Shown: in pieces, positions 32,006 to 37,813 of the stretch | How the letters are laid out: the number at the start of each line of letters is the position of its first letter | How positions within the stretch are numbered: position 1 is the stretch's first letter | DNA from: Oscillospiraceae bacterium | Lineage (GTDB): Bacteria > Bacillota_A > Clostridia > Oscillospirales > Oscillospiraceae | Direction of reading: 5' to 3' | Length of the DNA: 37,813 nt | NCBI GenBank assembly: GCA_017470325.1 | Contig: JAFUES010000066.1 | Span: forward strand, 1 to 37,813 | The notes under the pieces: model-generated | Told to the model about the DNA's origin: nothing | Seen by the model: the letters and a program-made list of their open reading frames with translations, nothing else | Databases searched by the model: none | Position numbers and translations under genes: made by a program

Positions 32006-33109
32006 ATGTTCGAGAGATTCAGGGACTACATCTACTACCTGCTGCCGTCCTTCCTCAAACGCGTCCGCAAGTCTGTCAACCAGTGGTGGATCTTCACGAA
32101 AGTCGTGGGTGACTGGTTTGACGAGTGCCTGGACGACATGGAGCGGGCGAGGGACGAGACGACCATCGCCACATGCAGCGACACCATGCTGCGCTACCAT
32201 GGCGAGGACAGGGGCCTGGTGCAGTACAGCGGCGAAAGCTACGACACCTTCCGCGGCAGGATTGCCATGTACGACGAGGTCATGCGCATGGGCGGGACGA
32301 GCGAGGGCATCATCCTGGCCGTGAATGCCCTGGGCTACGAGGACGTGGAGCATGTGTGGGCCCCGGAACTCACGGGAGACTATGACCGGTGGGCAGAGTT
32401 CTACATCCTGATCCACGAGGACATCGCCAACCCGGTGCCGACGGCACTGGAGAACGTGATCCGTGAGGTGCGGTTCTGGAAGGAACCGGAAGCACTGGAC
32501 AACTACCGCAGGGACTTCCTGGCACAGATCGAGACCAGGATCACCAGCGAAGCCCTCTACGCGATGCTGACCGTGACCATGTTCTTCCCGGGCGGGAGGA
32601 AGCTGAACGGAAGCAAGCTGCTGGACGGCAGCAAATACCTGGACGGATCTGCGGGCAACGCGGAGGCGCTTGTGGACTATATGGCCGACAGCAGGGCAGA
32701 CCTGGACGTGGTCGTCAGCATGTTCGCGGACTACCGCGCAGAGTGCAGCGTGCAGCCGGCTGCGGACGCGGGGCACGACACAGAAGGCCAGACGGCGTTC
32801 TTCAACCACGCCCGGAGGCTGGACGGCAGCAGGCTGCTGGATGGAAGCAGGACGCTCACGGGCACGGTCGGGCTGGCCGAGATGATGATCGACAGCCTGG
32901 CACAGGCAGGAACCAACCAGGGCACGGCAGCGTTCACGGACTACCGCGCAGACCAGGCAGCACATGCAAACACGGAAACGGTGCAGGCGATGGATGGCAT
33001 CACGAAGTTCTGGATCCGCAAGACCCTGGACGGACGGAAGAAACTGGACGGCACGCAGCTGCTTGATCAGCAGACAGGATGGGCGGAGATGTCCATCGGG
33101 AACAACTGA
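32006..33109 (+). CDS. Baseplate protein gp48-like with LDGS repeats
   Basis: A 367-residue protein. Residues 1-190 are the Mu gp48/XkdU-type tail protein (YYLLPSFLKRVRKSVNQWWI, MYDEVMRMGGTSEGIILAVN, FYILIHEDIANPVPTALENV). The rest carries three copies of an LDGS-type repeat (RKLNGSKLLDGSKYLDGS, RRLDGSRLLDGSRTLTG, RKKLDGTQLLDQQTG) spaced by about 70 residues. These may make a small beta structure or attachment point for the tail fibre. AAGGAGGGG precedes the ATG. Confidence 0.8.
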   Translation: MFERFRDYIYYLLPSFLKRVRKSVNQWWIFTKVVGDWFDECLDDMERARDETTIATCSDTMLRYHGEDRGLVQYSGESYDTFRGRIAMYDEVMRMGGTSEGIILAVNALGYEDVEHVWAPELTGDYDRWAEFYILIHEDIANPVPTALENVIREVRFWKEPEALDNYRRDFLAQIETRITSEALYAMLTVTMFFPGGRKLNGSKLLDGSKYLDGSAGNAEALVDYMADSRADLDVVVSMFADYRAECSVQPAADAGHDTEGQTAFFNHARRLDGSRLLDGSRTLTGTVGLAEMMIDSLAQAGTNQGTAAFTDYRADQAAHANTETVQAMDGITKFWIRKTLDGRKKLDGTQLLDQQTGWAEMSIGNN

Positions 33110-33141
33110 TCGGGAGATCAGCCAACATAAAGGAGGACACC

Positions 33142-33516
33142 ATGAAGTTTGTAATCACCAACAAGCACAGGCAGAAGATCGCCACCGCGACACATCAGTC
33201 CGGGACGATCGCAAAGGTGGCACAGATCGCACTGGGAACAGGCGGGGTCAACGGCTCCGGAGTGATCACGCCATCAGGCGGAGCGACCCGGCTGAACAAC
33301 GAGGTCATCCGGAGGCCGTACACGGCATCCCAGAAGGTCAACGACTACTGCTACGAGTACGCGCTGACCCTCGCGGAGAACGAGTGCGTGGGGCAGGCGA
33401 TCAGCGAGATGGCCCTGATCGACAGCGCAGGCGACCTGATCAGCATCCTGAACTTCCTGCCCAAGACGAAGGACGACATCCAGGAGACCTACCGGATCCG
33501 GAACCACTACGAGTAA
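33142..33516 (+). CDS. Tail-fibre-like or fibre-attachment protein
   Basis: A 124-residue beta-rich protein: TNKHRQKIATATHQSGTIAK, VAQIALGTGG, GGATRLNNEVIRRPY and ECVGQAISEMALIDSAGDLI. The G-T-G-G and 'SEMALIDSAG' segments resemble the N-terminal attachment domain of phage tail fibres (DUF3751-like). AAAGGAGG precedes the ATG. It lies between the baseplate and the variable tip protein and so probably connects them. Confidence 0.65.
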   Translation: MKFVITNKHRQKIATATHQSGTIAKVAQIALGTGGVNGSGVITPSGGATRLNNEVIRRPYTASQKVNDYCYEYALTLAENECVGQAISEMALIDSAGDLISILNFLPKTKDDIQETYRIRNHYE

Positions 33517-33528
33517 AGGAGGGCAGAC

Positions 33529-33738
33529 ATGGCAAAACTGAACTATGACCCTGTATACAATCCGGACATGGAGGCGTTCACCGCCCAGACGAACGACTTC
33601 TATGAGAACTGGAACGAGAAGCACCGCCAGTTCCTGGGCAACGATGCGGCGCTGAAAGCGATGATTGATAGCACCGGCCTGACCGTGGTGGACGGCAAGG
33701 TGTGCCAGACATACAGAAAGAGAGGGACGACAGAATGA
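33529..33738 (+). CDS. Small protein before the DGR target gene
   Basis: A 69-residue protein beginning MAKLNYDPVYNPDMEAFTAQ and continuing YENWNEKHRQFLGNDAALKA. Unknown function. AAAGGAGGGC precedes the ATG, and its stop overlaps the target gene start (ATGA), so the two are coupled. It could be a chaperone or anchor for the variable protein. Confidence 0.6.
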   Translation: MAKLNYDPVYNPDMEAFTAQTNDFYENWNEKHRQFLGNDAALKAMIDSTGLTVVDGKVCQTYRKRGTTE

Positions 33739-34982
33739 GCAATGAACCGCTGCAGACAGAAGTAGAAGTAACCGAACCGGTCCTGCTGGACAGCACAGGC
33801 CAGAAAATCCTGGAGGAACTGAAAACACAGAACAGCCTGCTCGGAATCATGACAGAGACTACAGTGGGCGCAACCGATAACCTGGAGTTGATCGCGAAGA
33901 TCGTGCGCAGCGGGAAGGCACCCAAGTCGTTCGAGATCGGCGATCAGATCATCGTCCCGTGGAAGGACGTGGCAGCGGACAGGACCTACTCCATGCCGTT
34001 CGACATCATGCACTTCGGGCCCGTGACGCTCCAGGACGGCGAAGAAGTCCCGGGCATGTTCCTGCAGTCGCATTACTGCCTGCCCTTCGGCGTGCAGTTC
34101 GACAACTATGAGGCAGCGTACTGCGCAGAGACAGAGCTGCCGAGTGGCACCTATCACTTCACGCTGGCGGAAACCTGGAGCAAGGCCGCGGCCGGCGCCT
34201 ACCAGTTCACACTGGAGCACCCGGTTCCCGCAGGCGGCCTGATCTGCTTCCCGTTCCGTTTTGCCGACATCGAGCTGAGTGCTGCCAAGGTCACGACCTA
34301 CGAAAACGGCAGCAGCCTGACCGCAATCGAGAGCGTGACCCTGACATCCGGATCCGGCGGCACGGACCTGGGCACATGGACAAAAGCAGGAGACGCGACA
34401 CTGAGCGGATATCAGCGCAATGGCTACGGCTACAACCGGTGGAGCCAGTCTGGCCTGCGTCAGTTCCTGAACAGCAAAAAAGGCGTCGGGGAATGGTGGG
34501 AGAGCCAGAACAAGTGGGACCGCGCTCCGGATCAGCTGCTGACCAAGGCGGGCTTCATGAGCGGATTCGAGGACGACTTCCTCAGCTGCCTACGCCCGGT
34601 AAAGGTCACCACGGCGCTGAACACCGTGACGGACGATGCCGTGAACGATAGCCACACCGAGGACACATACGACACCTTCTTCCTGCCGTCGCTGCAGCAG
34701 ATCTACAACACGCCGCAGCTGGCTGACGTGGAGGGCGAGGCGTGGACGTACTGGAAGCGTGCGCTCGGGCTGCCTCAGAGAGCCGGAACTCATCCGAATA
34801 TCTACGAGGCATACAAGACCTACTCGCTGGATAACCACGCAAGTGCGCAGTACTGCTTCCTGCGCTCCTGCTACCGCGGGAACGGCTACAACGTGTGGTA
34901 CGTGTACGCGGGCGGCTACGTCTACTACTCCTACTACGCGTACAACGCGTATCGCTGCGCCCCGGCTTGCGTAATCTGTTAA
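33735..34982 (+). CDS. DGR variable (target) tail protein with C-terminal lectin-like variable region
   Basis: A 415-residue receptor-binding-type protein. Residues 1-60 form an acidic, fibre-like start; residues 65-150 contain FEIGDQIIVPWKDVAADRTY and HFGPVTLQDGEEVPGMFLQS, as in DUF6273-type phage tail proteins. Residues 230-345 (YNRWSQSGLRQFLN, FFLPSLQQIY) resemble the C-type-lectin-like fold used by DGR targets. Residues 371-411, RSCYRGNGYNVWYVYAGGYV onward, are coded by the variable repeat and hold ten Tyr. GAGAGGG precedes the ATG at 33735, which overlaps the previous stop. Stop TAA at 34980. It is expected to be at the tip of the tail and to select the receptor. Confidence 0.88.
   Translation: MSNEPLQTEVEVTEPVLLDSTGQKILEELKTQNSLLGIMTETTVGATDNLELIAKIVRSGKAPKSFEIGDQIIVPWKDVAADRTYSMPFDIMHFGPVTLQDGEEVPGMFLQSHYCLPFGVQFDNYEAAYCAETELPSGTYHFTLAETWSKAAAGAYQFTLEHPVPAGGLICFPFRFADIELSAAKVTTYENGSSLTAIESVTLTSGSGGTDLGTWTKAGDATLSGYQRNGYGYNRWSQSGLRQFLNSKKGVGEWWESQNKWDRAPDQLLTKAGFMSGFEDDFLSCLRPVKVTTALNTVTDDAVNDSHTEDTYDTFFLPSLQQIYNTPQLADVEGEAWTYWKRALGLPQRAGTHPNIYEAYKTYSLDNHASAQYCFLRSCYRGNGYNVWYVYAGGYVYYSYYAYNAYRCAPACVIC
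34843..34969 (+). repeat. DGR variable repeat (VR)
   Basis: 127 bases at the end of the target gene, starting GTGCGCAG and ending CGCTGCGCCCCGGCTTG. Aligned with TR (35469-35592) it differs at 13 sites. Every one is an A in TR (10 A to T, 2 A to C, 1 A to G), and 0 of 93 non-A bases differ. VR has one extra codon in the run that is (AAC)4 in TR. Confidence 0.93.
34955..34970 (+). promoter_or_regulatory. Candidate IMH (initiation of mutagenic homing) at the 3' end of VR
   Basis: GC-rich CGCTGCGCCCCGG is identical in VR and TR, followed by bases where VR and TR first differ at a non-A position (C in VR, G in TR, at 34970/35593). In BPP-1 the IMH is a GC-rich VR end with differences from the TR copy (IMH*). 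Confidence 0.55.
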
Positions 34983-34994
34983 TCGGCATCAATC

Positions 34995-35016
34995 GCGGGC
35001 GGACACCTCCGCCCGC
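34995..35016. other. Hairpin/cruciform just after VR (target-recognition element)
   Basis: GCGGGCGGA and TCCGCCCGC pair perfectly (9 bp) around a CACC loop, 12 bases after the target stop and 25 bases after VR ends. BPP-1-type DGRs need a short hairpin with a 4-base loop downstream of VR for efficient homing. No such hairpin follows TR. Loop bases do not match the BPP-1 loop. Confidence 0.7.
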
Positions 35017-35030
35017 CTGTAGAGGACGAC

Positions 35031-35447
35031 ATGGTAAGAGTAGAGGACAGAGGCGAAGGAAAGTTTGACACGCTCACGAAGGCGCTGCAGCTTGCATCGT
35101 ACACGATCCAGATCACGGACAACCCGAAGGTGTTCCGGCCGGAACACGCAAAGAGCACCGAGCGGATCGTGTACCTTGCGCGGGATATCTATCACAGGAC
35201 GCGTGTGGCGAATGACATCCGCCTCGACGGTCCGGATGCGCGTGAGAACCTGCTGGAGCGGAGGCGACAGCAGAATATAGCGATCGCAGAATGCGATCAC
35301 CTGCTTTCTGAGATACAGGTCGCGAAGAAGATCTTCCACCTGCACACCAAGAGGATTAAATGCTGGGGCGAAAAGATCGAAACGGCCAAGGCATACCTCA
35401 GAAAGTGGCGAGACTCAGATGCGAGCCGCTTCACAAAGAAGCGTTAA
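35031..35447 (+). CDS. avd: DGR accessory variability determinant (Avd)
   Basis: A 138-residue, basic, all-helical protein (VYLARDIYHRTRVANDIRLD, NIAIAECDHLLSEIQVAKKI, FHLHTKRIKCWGEKIETAKA, YLRKWRDSDASRF). This is the four-helix-bundle Avd pattern, with the conserved CW...W near the end. In BPP-1 Avd is a pentamer that binds the RT and template RNA. AGAGGA precedes the ATG. TR begins 21 bases after its stop. Confidence 0.88.
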   Translation: MVRVEDRGEGKFDTLTKALQLASYTIQITDNPKVFRPEHAKSTERIVYLARDIYHRTRVANDIRLDGPDARENLLERRRQQNIAIAECDHLLSEIQVAKKIFHLHTKRIKCWGEKIETAKAYLRKWRDSDASRFTKKR

Positions 35448-35468
35448 GCATAGGGCTGTAGGCTGTTT

Positions 35469-35592
35469 GTGCGCAGAACTGCTTCCTGCGCTCCTGCAAC
35501 CGCGGGAACGGCAACAACGTGTGGTACATGAACGCGGGCGGCAACGTCAACAACAACAACGCGTACAACGCGAATCGCTGCGCCCCGGATTG
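35469..35592 (+). repeat. DGR template repeat (TR)
   Basis: 124 bases between avd and the RT gene. It has 31 adenines, concentrated in AAC codons (12 AAC, with four in a row), and encodes ...RSCNRGNGNNVWYMNAGG... if read in the VR frame, followed by an in-frame TAG soon after the repeat. AAC codons let adenine mutation yield many residues without stops, a classic DGR template design. Non-coding by function. Confidence 0.93.
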
Positions 35593-35751
35593 GGTGCTTC
35601 AGTAGGCTCATAAACCAAGCATAGCGCGGCGGCCAAAAACGAAGCACGCAAGGAGCCGAAAGCCCTGCCGGAAACGGCGAACCCCACCGTGGTGATGCAG
35701 GCAGCCCCTGCGGGCTGTTCCTGCTATCCACGCCACGGAACAGAGGGAATG
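35593..35751 (+). ncRNA. Post-TR region, likely part of the DGR RNA
   Basis: About 160 bases between TR and the RT start with no gene. It contains a hairpin CAGCCC-ctgc-GGGCTG (35702-35717) plus flanking TGCAGG/CCTGC that lengthen the stem. In known DGRs, sequence downstream of TR folds and primes cDNA synthesis with Avd and RT. Confidence 0.5.
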
Positions 35752-36900
35752 ATGGACATTGAAGAAATAATCGGATTTGATGCACTTTATAATTCTATGA
35801 ACAAGTGCGTCAAGGGAGTGCTCTGGAAGGACGGGACAGCAGCCTTCTATCACAACTGGATCCGTGAGATCCTGCGGCTGGAGAAGCAACTGAAGACGGG
35901 GACATACAAAGAACGCCCGGCGAAGTTCTTCACAATCACGGAACCAAAAACCAGGGAGATCATGAGCATCGCGTTCCGGGACCGCGTATACCAGCGCAGC
36001 CTGAACGATGTGGCGATCTACCCGGCCACCACCAGATCGTTCATCTATGATAACCATGCGTGCCAGAAGGGCAAGGGGACGGACAAGGCCAGGAACCGCC
36101 TGAAGTGCCACCTACAGCGATACTACCGGAAACATGGCGCAGACGGCTATGTCCTGCAGTGTGACATAAAAGGTTATTACCCGAACATGCGGCACGATGT
36201 CGCAAAACGGGTGCTGCGGAAATACCTGGATGACGGTCCCTACCAGATGGCCGCGGACATTCTGGACAACTTTCCGGGCGATGTAGGGTTCAATCCGGGC
36301 AGCCAGATCGTTCAGATCGTCGGCATCACCGCACTGAACGACATGGACCACTACATCAAAGAGGTCCTGAGAATTGCCTTCTATATCAGGTATATGGACG
36401 ATTTCATCCTGATCAGCGACAGCCTGGAAGAGCTGGAGAAGGCGCTGGAGTGCATCAAGAGCATCCTGAAGGACATGGAGATGGAACTGAACGAAACAAA
36501 GACGAGGATCTACAAACTGAGCGAGGGGATCCCGTTCCTCGGGTTCATCTTCAGGTTGATAGATACAGGCAAGGTGGTCGTGAACATAAAGCCGGAGAAG
36601 GTGAAGCATGAACGCCGGAAGCTGCGCAGAATGGTCGAGCTTGTCAGAAAAGGCGAGAAGGCCAGGGAGAAGGTCGACGAACACTTTGAAAGCTGGAAGA
36701 GATCCGCCAGCTACGGCAACAACTTCAAAATGCTCCAACGGATGGACACCTACTACAGAAGTTTATGGGAGGCGTATGACAATGAAATACAAAAAACTGA
36801 CCTCGACCATCGAGGAGGCAAGGAAACAGGAGAACAATGCGGCGAAGATCGAGCAGCAGGCGGCTCTGATCGAGTATGTCGCGATAATGGCGGACATTGA
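35752..36900 (+). CDS. DGR reverse transcriptase
   Basis: A 382-residue RT. Motifs in order: RERPAKFFTITEPKTREI-type start of the fingers, DRVYQRSLNDVAIYP, catalytic D138 in LQCDIKGYYPNM, GFNPGSQIVQIVGITALNDM (motif 4), YIRYMDDFILI with Y-M-D-D at 214-217, and GIPFLGFIFRLI. The DGR motif-4 signature is usually ...GNLTSQ; here it reads GSQIVQ, so Val stands where Ser is expected. Such RTs are common next to Avd and lectin-like targets in gut Clostridia prophages. It copies TR RNA to cDNA with adenine-specific errors. I prefer ATG 35752 over 35749 for ribosome-site spacing. Its last ~38 residues overlap another gene and look unlike RT. Confidence 0.9.
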   Translation: MDIEEIIGFDALYNSMNKCVKGVLWKDGTAAFYHNWIREILRLEKQLKTGTYKERPAKFFTITEPKTREIMSIAFRDRVYQRSLNDVAIYPATTRSFIYDNHACQKGKGTDKARNRLKCHLQRYYRKHGADGYVLQCDIKGYYPNMRHDVAKRVLRKYLDDGPYQMAADILDNFPGDVGFNPGSQIVQIVGITALNDMDHYIKEVLRIAFYIRYMDDFILISDSLEELEKALECIKSILKDMEMELNETKTRIYKLSEGIPFLGFIFRLIDTGKVVVNIKPEKVKHERRKLRRMVELVRKGEKAREKVDEHFESWKRSASYGNNFKMLQRMDTYYRSLWEAYDNEIQKTDLDHRGGKETGEQCGEDRAAGGSDRVCRDNGGH

Positions 36901-36940
36901 GCTGCCTACCATGGAAGGGGAGGACGTTGGCGATGAGTAA
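36782..36940 (+). CDS. Small phage protein preceding XkdX
   Basis: A 52-residue helical protein starting MKYKKLTSTIEEARKQENNA and ending in an acidic tail. This kind (IEEARKQ...AALIEYVAIMADIE) very often precedes XkdX-like genes in Firmicute phages, but its role is unknown. It overlaps the RT gene by 119 bases in another frame. Weak ribosome site (GGAGGCGTATGAC). Confidence 0.65.
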   Translation: MKYKKLTSTIEEARKQENNAAKIEQQAALIEYVAIMADIELPTMEGEDVGDE

Positions 36941-37085
36941 GAAAGACAAGTATGCGAAGTGGTACAGGAGCGGATTCTGGAGCAAGCAGATGCTGATCAA
37001 TGTCGTCCGGAAAGGCGCACTGACTCAGGAAGACTACGAGGATATCGTGGGCGAACCCTTCCCCGAGGAAGAGCCCGAAGAATGA
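36933..37085 (+). CDS. xkdX: XkdX-like small tail protein
   Basis: A 50-residue protein with the XkdX pattern: YAKWYRSGFWSKQMLINVVR and KGALTQEDYEDIVGE. XkdX-type proteins accompany tail modules in Firmicute phages and phage-like particles; function unknown. GGGGAGGACG lies upstream. Starts inside the end of the previous gene (overlap of 8). Confidence 0.8.
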   Translation: MSKKDKYAKWYRSGFWSKQMLINVVRKGALTQEDYEDIVGEPFPEEEPEE

Positions 37086-37285
37086 ACGGGGACTTCCTGA
37101 GCGAGTTCAAGTGCCTGCACGATCATGGCACTCACTGCGGTCTTGACGGGGAGCCCTGCCATCCGGAGACATGCTCACGGTATCGCACCTGTGGCGAGTG
37201 CCAGAACTACTTCATACCGGCGTCACAGGAGCCTTGCATGTACTGCATCGACCTGCCTGCGGACCTGATCCATGCTCAAGAATAA
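37082..37285 (+). CDS. Small Cys-rich protein, last phage gene
   Basis: A 67-residue protein with eight Cys (CLHDHGTHCGLDGEPCHPET, CSRYRTCGECQ, CMYCIDL) and several His, suggesting one or two zinc sites. It overlaps the previous stop (ATGA) and is the last gene before the right end. Mu has the small zinc protein Com at the same end, but the Cys spacing differs and no mom gene follows, so the comparison is only positional. Confidence 0.6.
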   Translation: MNGDFLSEFKCLHDHGTHCGLDGEPCHPETCSRYRTCGECQNYFIPASQEPCMYCIDLPADLIHAQE

Positions 37286-37289
37286 TGTC

Positions 37290-37332
37290 AAAAAACGCCG
37301 TTCCGGTGAACTTTCCCGGGGCGGCGTTTTAA
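37290..37332 (+). terminator. Strong terminator after the last phage gene
   Basis: AAAACGCCG pairs with CGGCGTTTT (9 bp) with a further TTCCGG/CCCGGG-like extension inside the loop. T-rich end. It closes the late transcription unit just before the prophage end. Confidence 0.8.
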
Positions 37333-37350
37333 CGCAAATATTTCCCGATT

Positions 37351-37360
37351 GTTTTTGACA
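37351..37360 (-). repeat. Right terminal inverted repeat of the prophage
   Basis: GTTTTTGACA, the inverse of 258-267. Read inward it continues AATCGGGAAATATTTGCG, sharing the GGGAAA motif with the left end. Confidence 0.8.
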
Positions 37361-37365
37361 AATAA
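37361..37365. repeat. Possible target-site duplication, right copy
   Basis: AATAA directly abuts the right terminal CA. It equals 252-256 on the left. A 5-bp duplication is what Mu-family transposases make. Confidence 0.4.
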
Positions 37366-37376
37366 GTTGAGAAAAT

Positions 37377-37403
37377 TTGACAGAAATTTTGAGCGGCTAC
37401 AAT
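37377..37403 (+). promoter_or_regulatory. Possible host promoter for the ferredoxin gene
   Basis: TTGACA (37377-37382) and TACAAT (37398-37403), separated by 15 bases, which is short. It lies in host DNA just after the prophage and ahead of the downstream gene. Confidence 0.35.
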
Positions 37404-37434
37404 CCGTCAGCAGGATGGAGAAGTGAGGACCCGT

Positions 37435-37813
37435 ATGGTTCCTCTGGATTTCTTCGGGGATCTTAGGACAGAATATGAGAAACGAAATGCCGATTACATG
37501 GAAGCTGCCGGAAACACATCTGAGGCCGGCGGTGTTGCGGATGCTGCATCAGAGACTGATAGTCTTACAAGGATTGTGGAGCTGTCAGAATTAGGCAGCG
37601 TACATCTTTCTGCAGAAACCGTACCATGCTCTGTCCGTCCGTTGATCTATGATCAGGAAAAATGCATCGGCTGCAACTCCTGTGCATCCGTCTGCCAGTG
37701 CGATGTGCTGATGCCGGCGGGAGAAAAGGGGGCGCATCCGGTTGTCATGTATCCGGGCGAATGCTATTACTGCGGCGCCTGCGTGATGGTCTGCCCGCGG
37801 CCGGGCGCCATCC
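37435..37813 (+). CDS. Host 2x[4Fe-4S] ferredoxin-type protein, 5' part
   Basis: Open from ATG 37435 to the window end. About 75 residues of a low-complexity acidic start are followed by the ferredoxin unit: EKCIGCNSCASVCQCDVLMP and ECYYCGACVMVCPRPGAI, i.e. two C..C..C...C clusters. Such proteins pass electrons within the cytoplasm, often beside a flavoprotein oxidoreductase. TGAGGA precedes the ATG by a few bases. Host gene; base composition is lower in GC than the phage. The 3' end is outside the window. Confidence 0.85.
   Translation, partial: MVPLDFFGDLRTEYEKRNADYMEAAGNTSEAGGVADAASETDSLTRIVELSELGSVHLSAETVPCSVRPLIYDQEKCIGCNSCASVCQCDVLMPAGEKGAHPVVMYPGECYYCGACVMVCPRPGAI

Larger units (their letters stand above)
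258..37360. mobile_element. Complete Mu-like transposable prophage carrying a diversity-generating retroelement
   Basis: The element is bounded by TGTCAAAAAC at 258-267 and its exact reverse complement GTTTTTGACA at 37351-37360, giving 5'-TG...CA-3' ends as in Mu. Its length, about 37.1 kb, is close to Mu (about 37 kb). Gene order follows Mu: leftward repressor, Ner-like regulator, DDE transposase, AAA ATPase, GemA, Mor/C activator, DUF3486 and large terminase, DUF935 portal, gpF, I protease, gpT capsid, DUF1320, sheath, tube, chaperones, tape measure and baseplate. AATAA occurs at 252-256 and 37361-37365 as a possible 5-bp target duplication. All major modules are open and undamaged, so the prophage may be functional. 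Confidence 0.93.

Noticed and set aside
34843..34982. VR/TR similarity as a simple gene duplication
   Set aside because: All 13 differences in the shared tract fall on template adenines, which ordinary divergence would not produce.
35469..35592. TR as part of a coding gene
   Set aside because: It could be read in frame to a TAG, but there is no start codon with a ribosome site between avd and RT; it is the DGR template.
37286..37297. TGTCAAAAAACG near the right end, similar to the left terminus, as an alternative prophage end
   Set aside because: It is in direct rather than inverted orientation, has an extra A and is the arm of the terminator. A role as an extra transposase site cannot be excluded.

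Overview
The window holds a complete Mu-like transposable prophage of about 37.1 kb (258-37360), inserted in the chromosome of what is probably a gut Clostridia/Lachnospiraceae-type Firmicute. The host type is inferred from strong AGGAGG ribosome sites, an XkdX-type small tail protein, a DUF6906-type protein and a flanking PD-(D/E)XK nuclease of a kind common in those bacteria. The prophage ends are a perfect 10-bp inverted repeat, TGTCAAAAAC, starting with TG and ending with CA as in Mu. AATAA lies next to both ends as a possible 5-bp target duplication, with a one-base offset on the left. To the left is the 3' part of a host AAA-ATPase/PD-(D/E)XK protein gene. To the right is the start of a host 2x[4Fe-4S] ferredoxin-type gene.

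Layout. 258-840: non-coding left end with transposase-site-like repeats, hairpins and two terminators. 840-1260: leftward CI-type repressor. 1261-1400: early promoter with palindromic operators. 1485-9425: early/middle genes, including a Ner-like HTH protein, MuA-type transposase, MuB-type ATPase, GemA, a DUF4406 protein, an AbrB-like zinc-ribbon protein and many small unknowns. 9437-11329: a three-domain endolysin and a Mor/C-family activator, then a strong terminator. 11444-33738: holin, DUF2730 protein, terminase pair, an orphan DNA methyltransferase, Mu-type portal, gpF, protease/scaffold I(Z), decoration protein, gpT capsid, then a contractile tail module (sheath, tube, frameshifted chaperone pair, 1409-residue tape measure, baseplate genes and tail-fibre-like proteins).

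The most notable content is at 33735-36900: a diversity-generating retroelement (DGR) inside the tail-fibre region. It consists of a C-type-lectin-like variable tail protein with a 127-nt variable repeat (VR), an Avd-type accessory protein, a 124-nt template repeat (TR) and a reverse transcriptase with a YMDD centre. VR and TR differ at 13 of 31 template adenines and at none of 93 other bases. They also differ by one whole codon in an (AAC)4 run. A 9-bp-stem, 4-nt-loop hairpin lies just after VR but not after TR, like the target-recognition cruciform of phage BPP-1. The likely result is a transposing phage that can rewrite its own receptor-binding tip.

Together the genes describe a lysogen kept silent by the repressor, an early operon for replicative transposition, a Mor/C-type switch to late genes, headful packaging, and an adhesin diversified by mutagenic reverse transcription. 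Three further decisions visible in the sequence are a -1 slippery heptamer GGGTTTA in the tail chaperone gene, an in-frame internal start with its own ribosome site for a scaffold protein inside the protease gene, and a 24-nt palindrome in the protease leader at the place where Mu carries its strong gyrase site.
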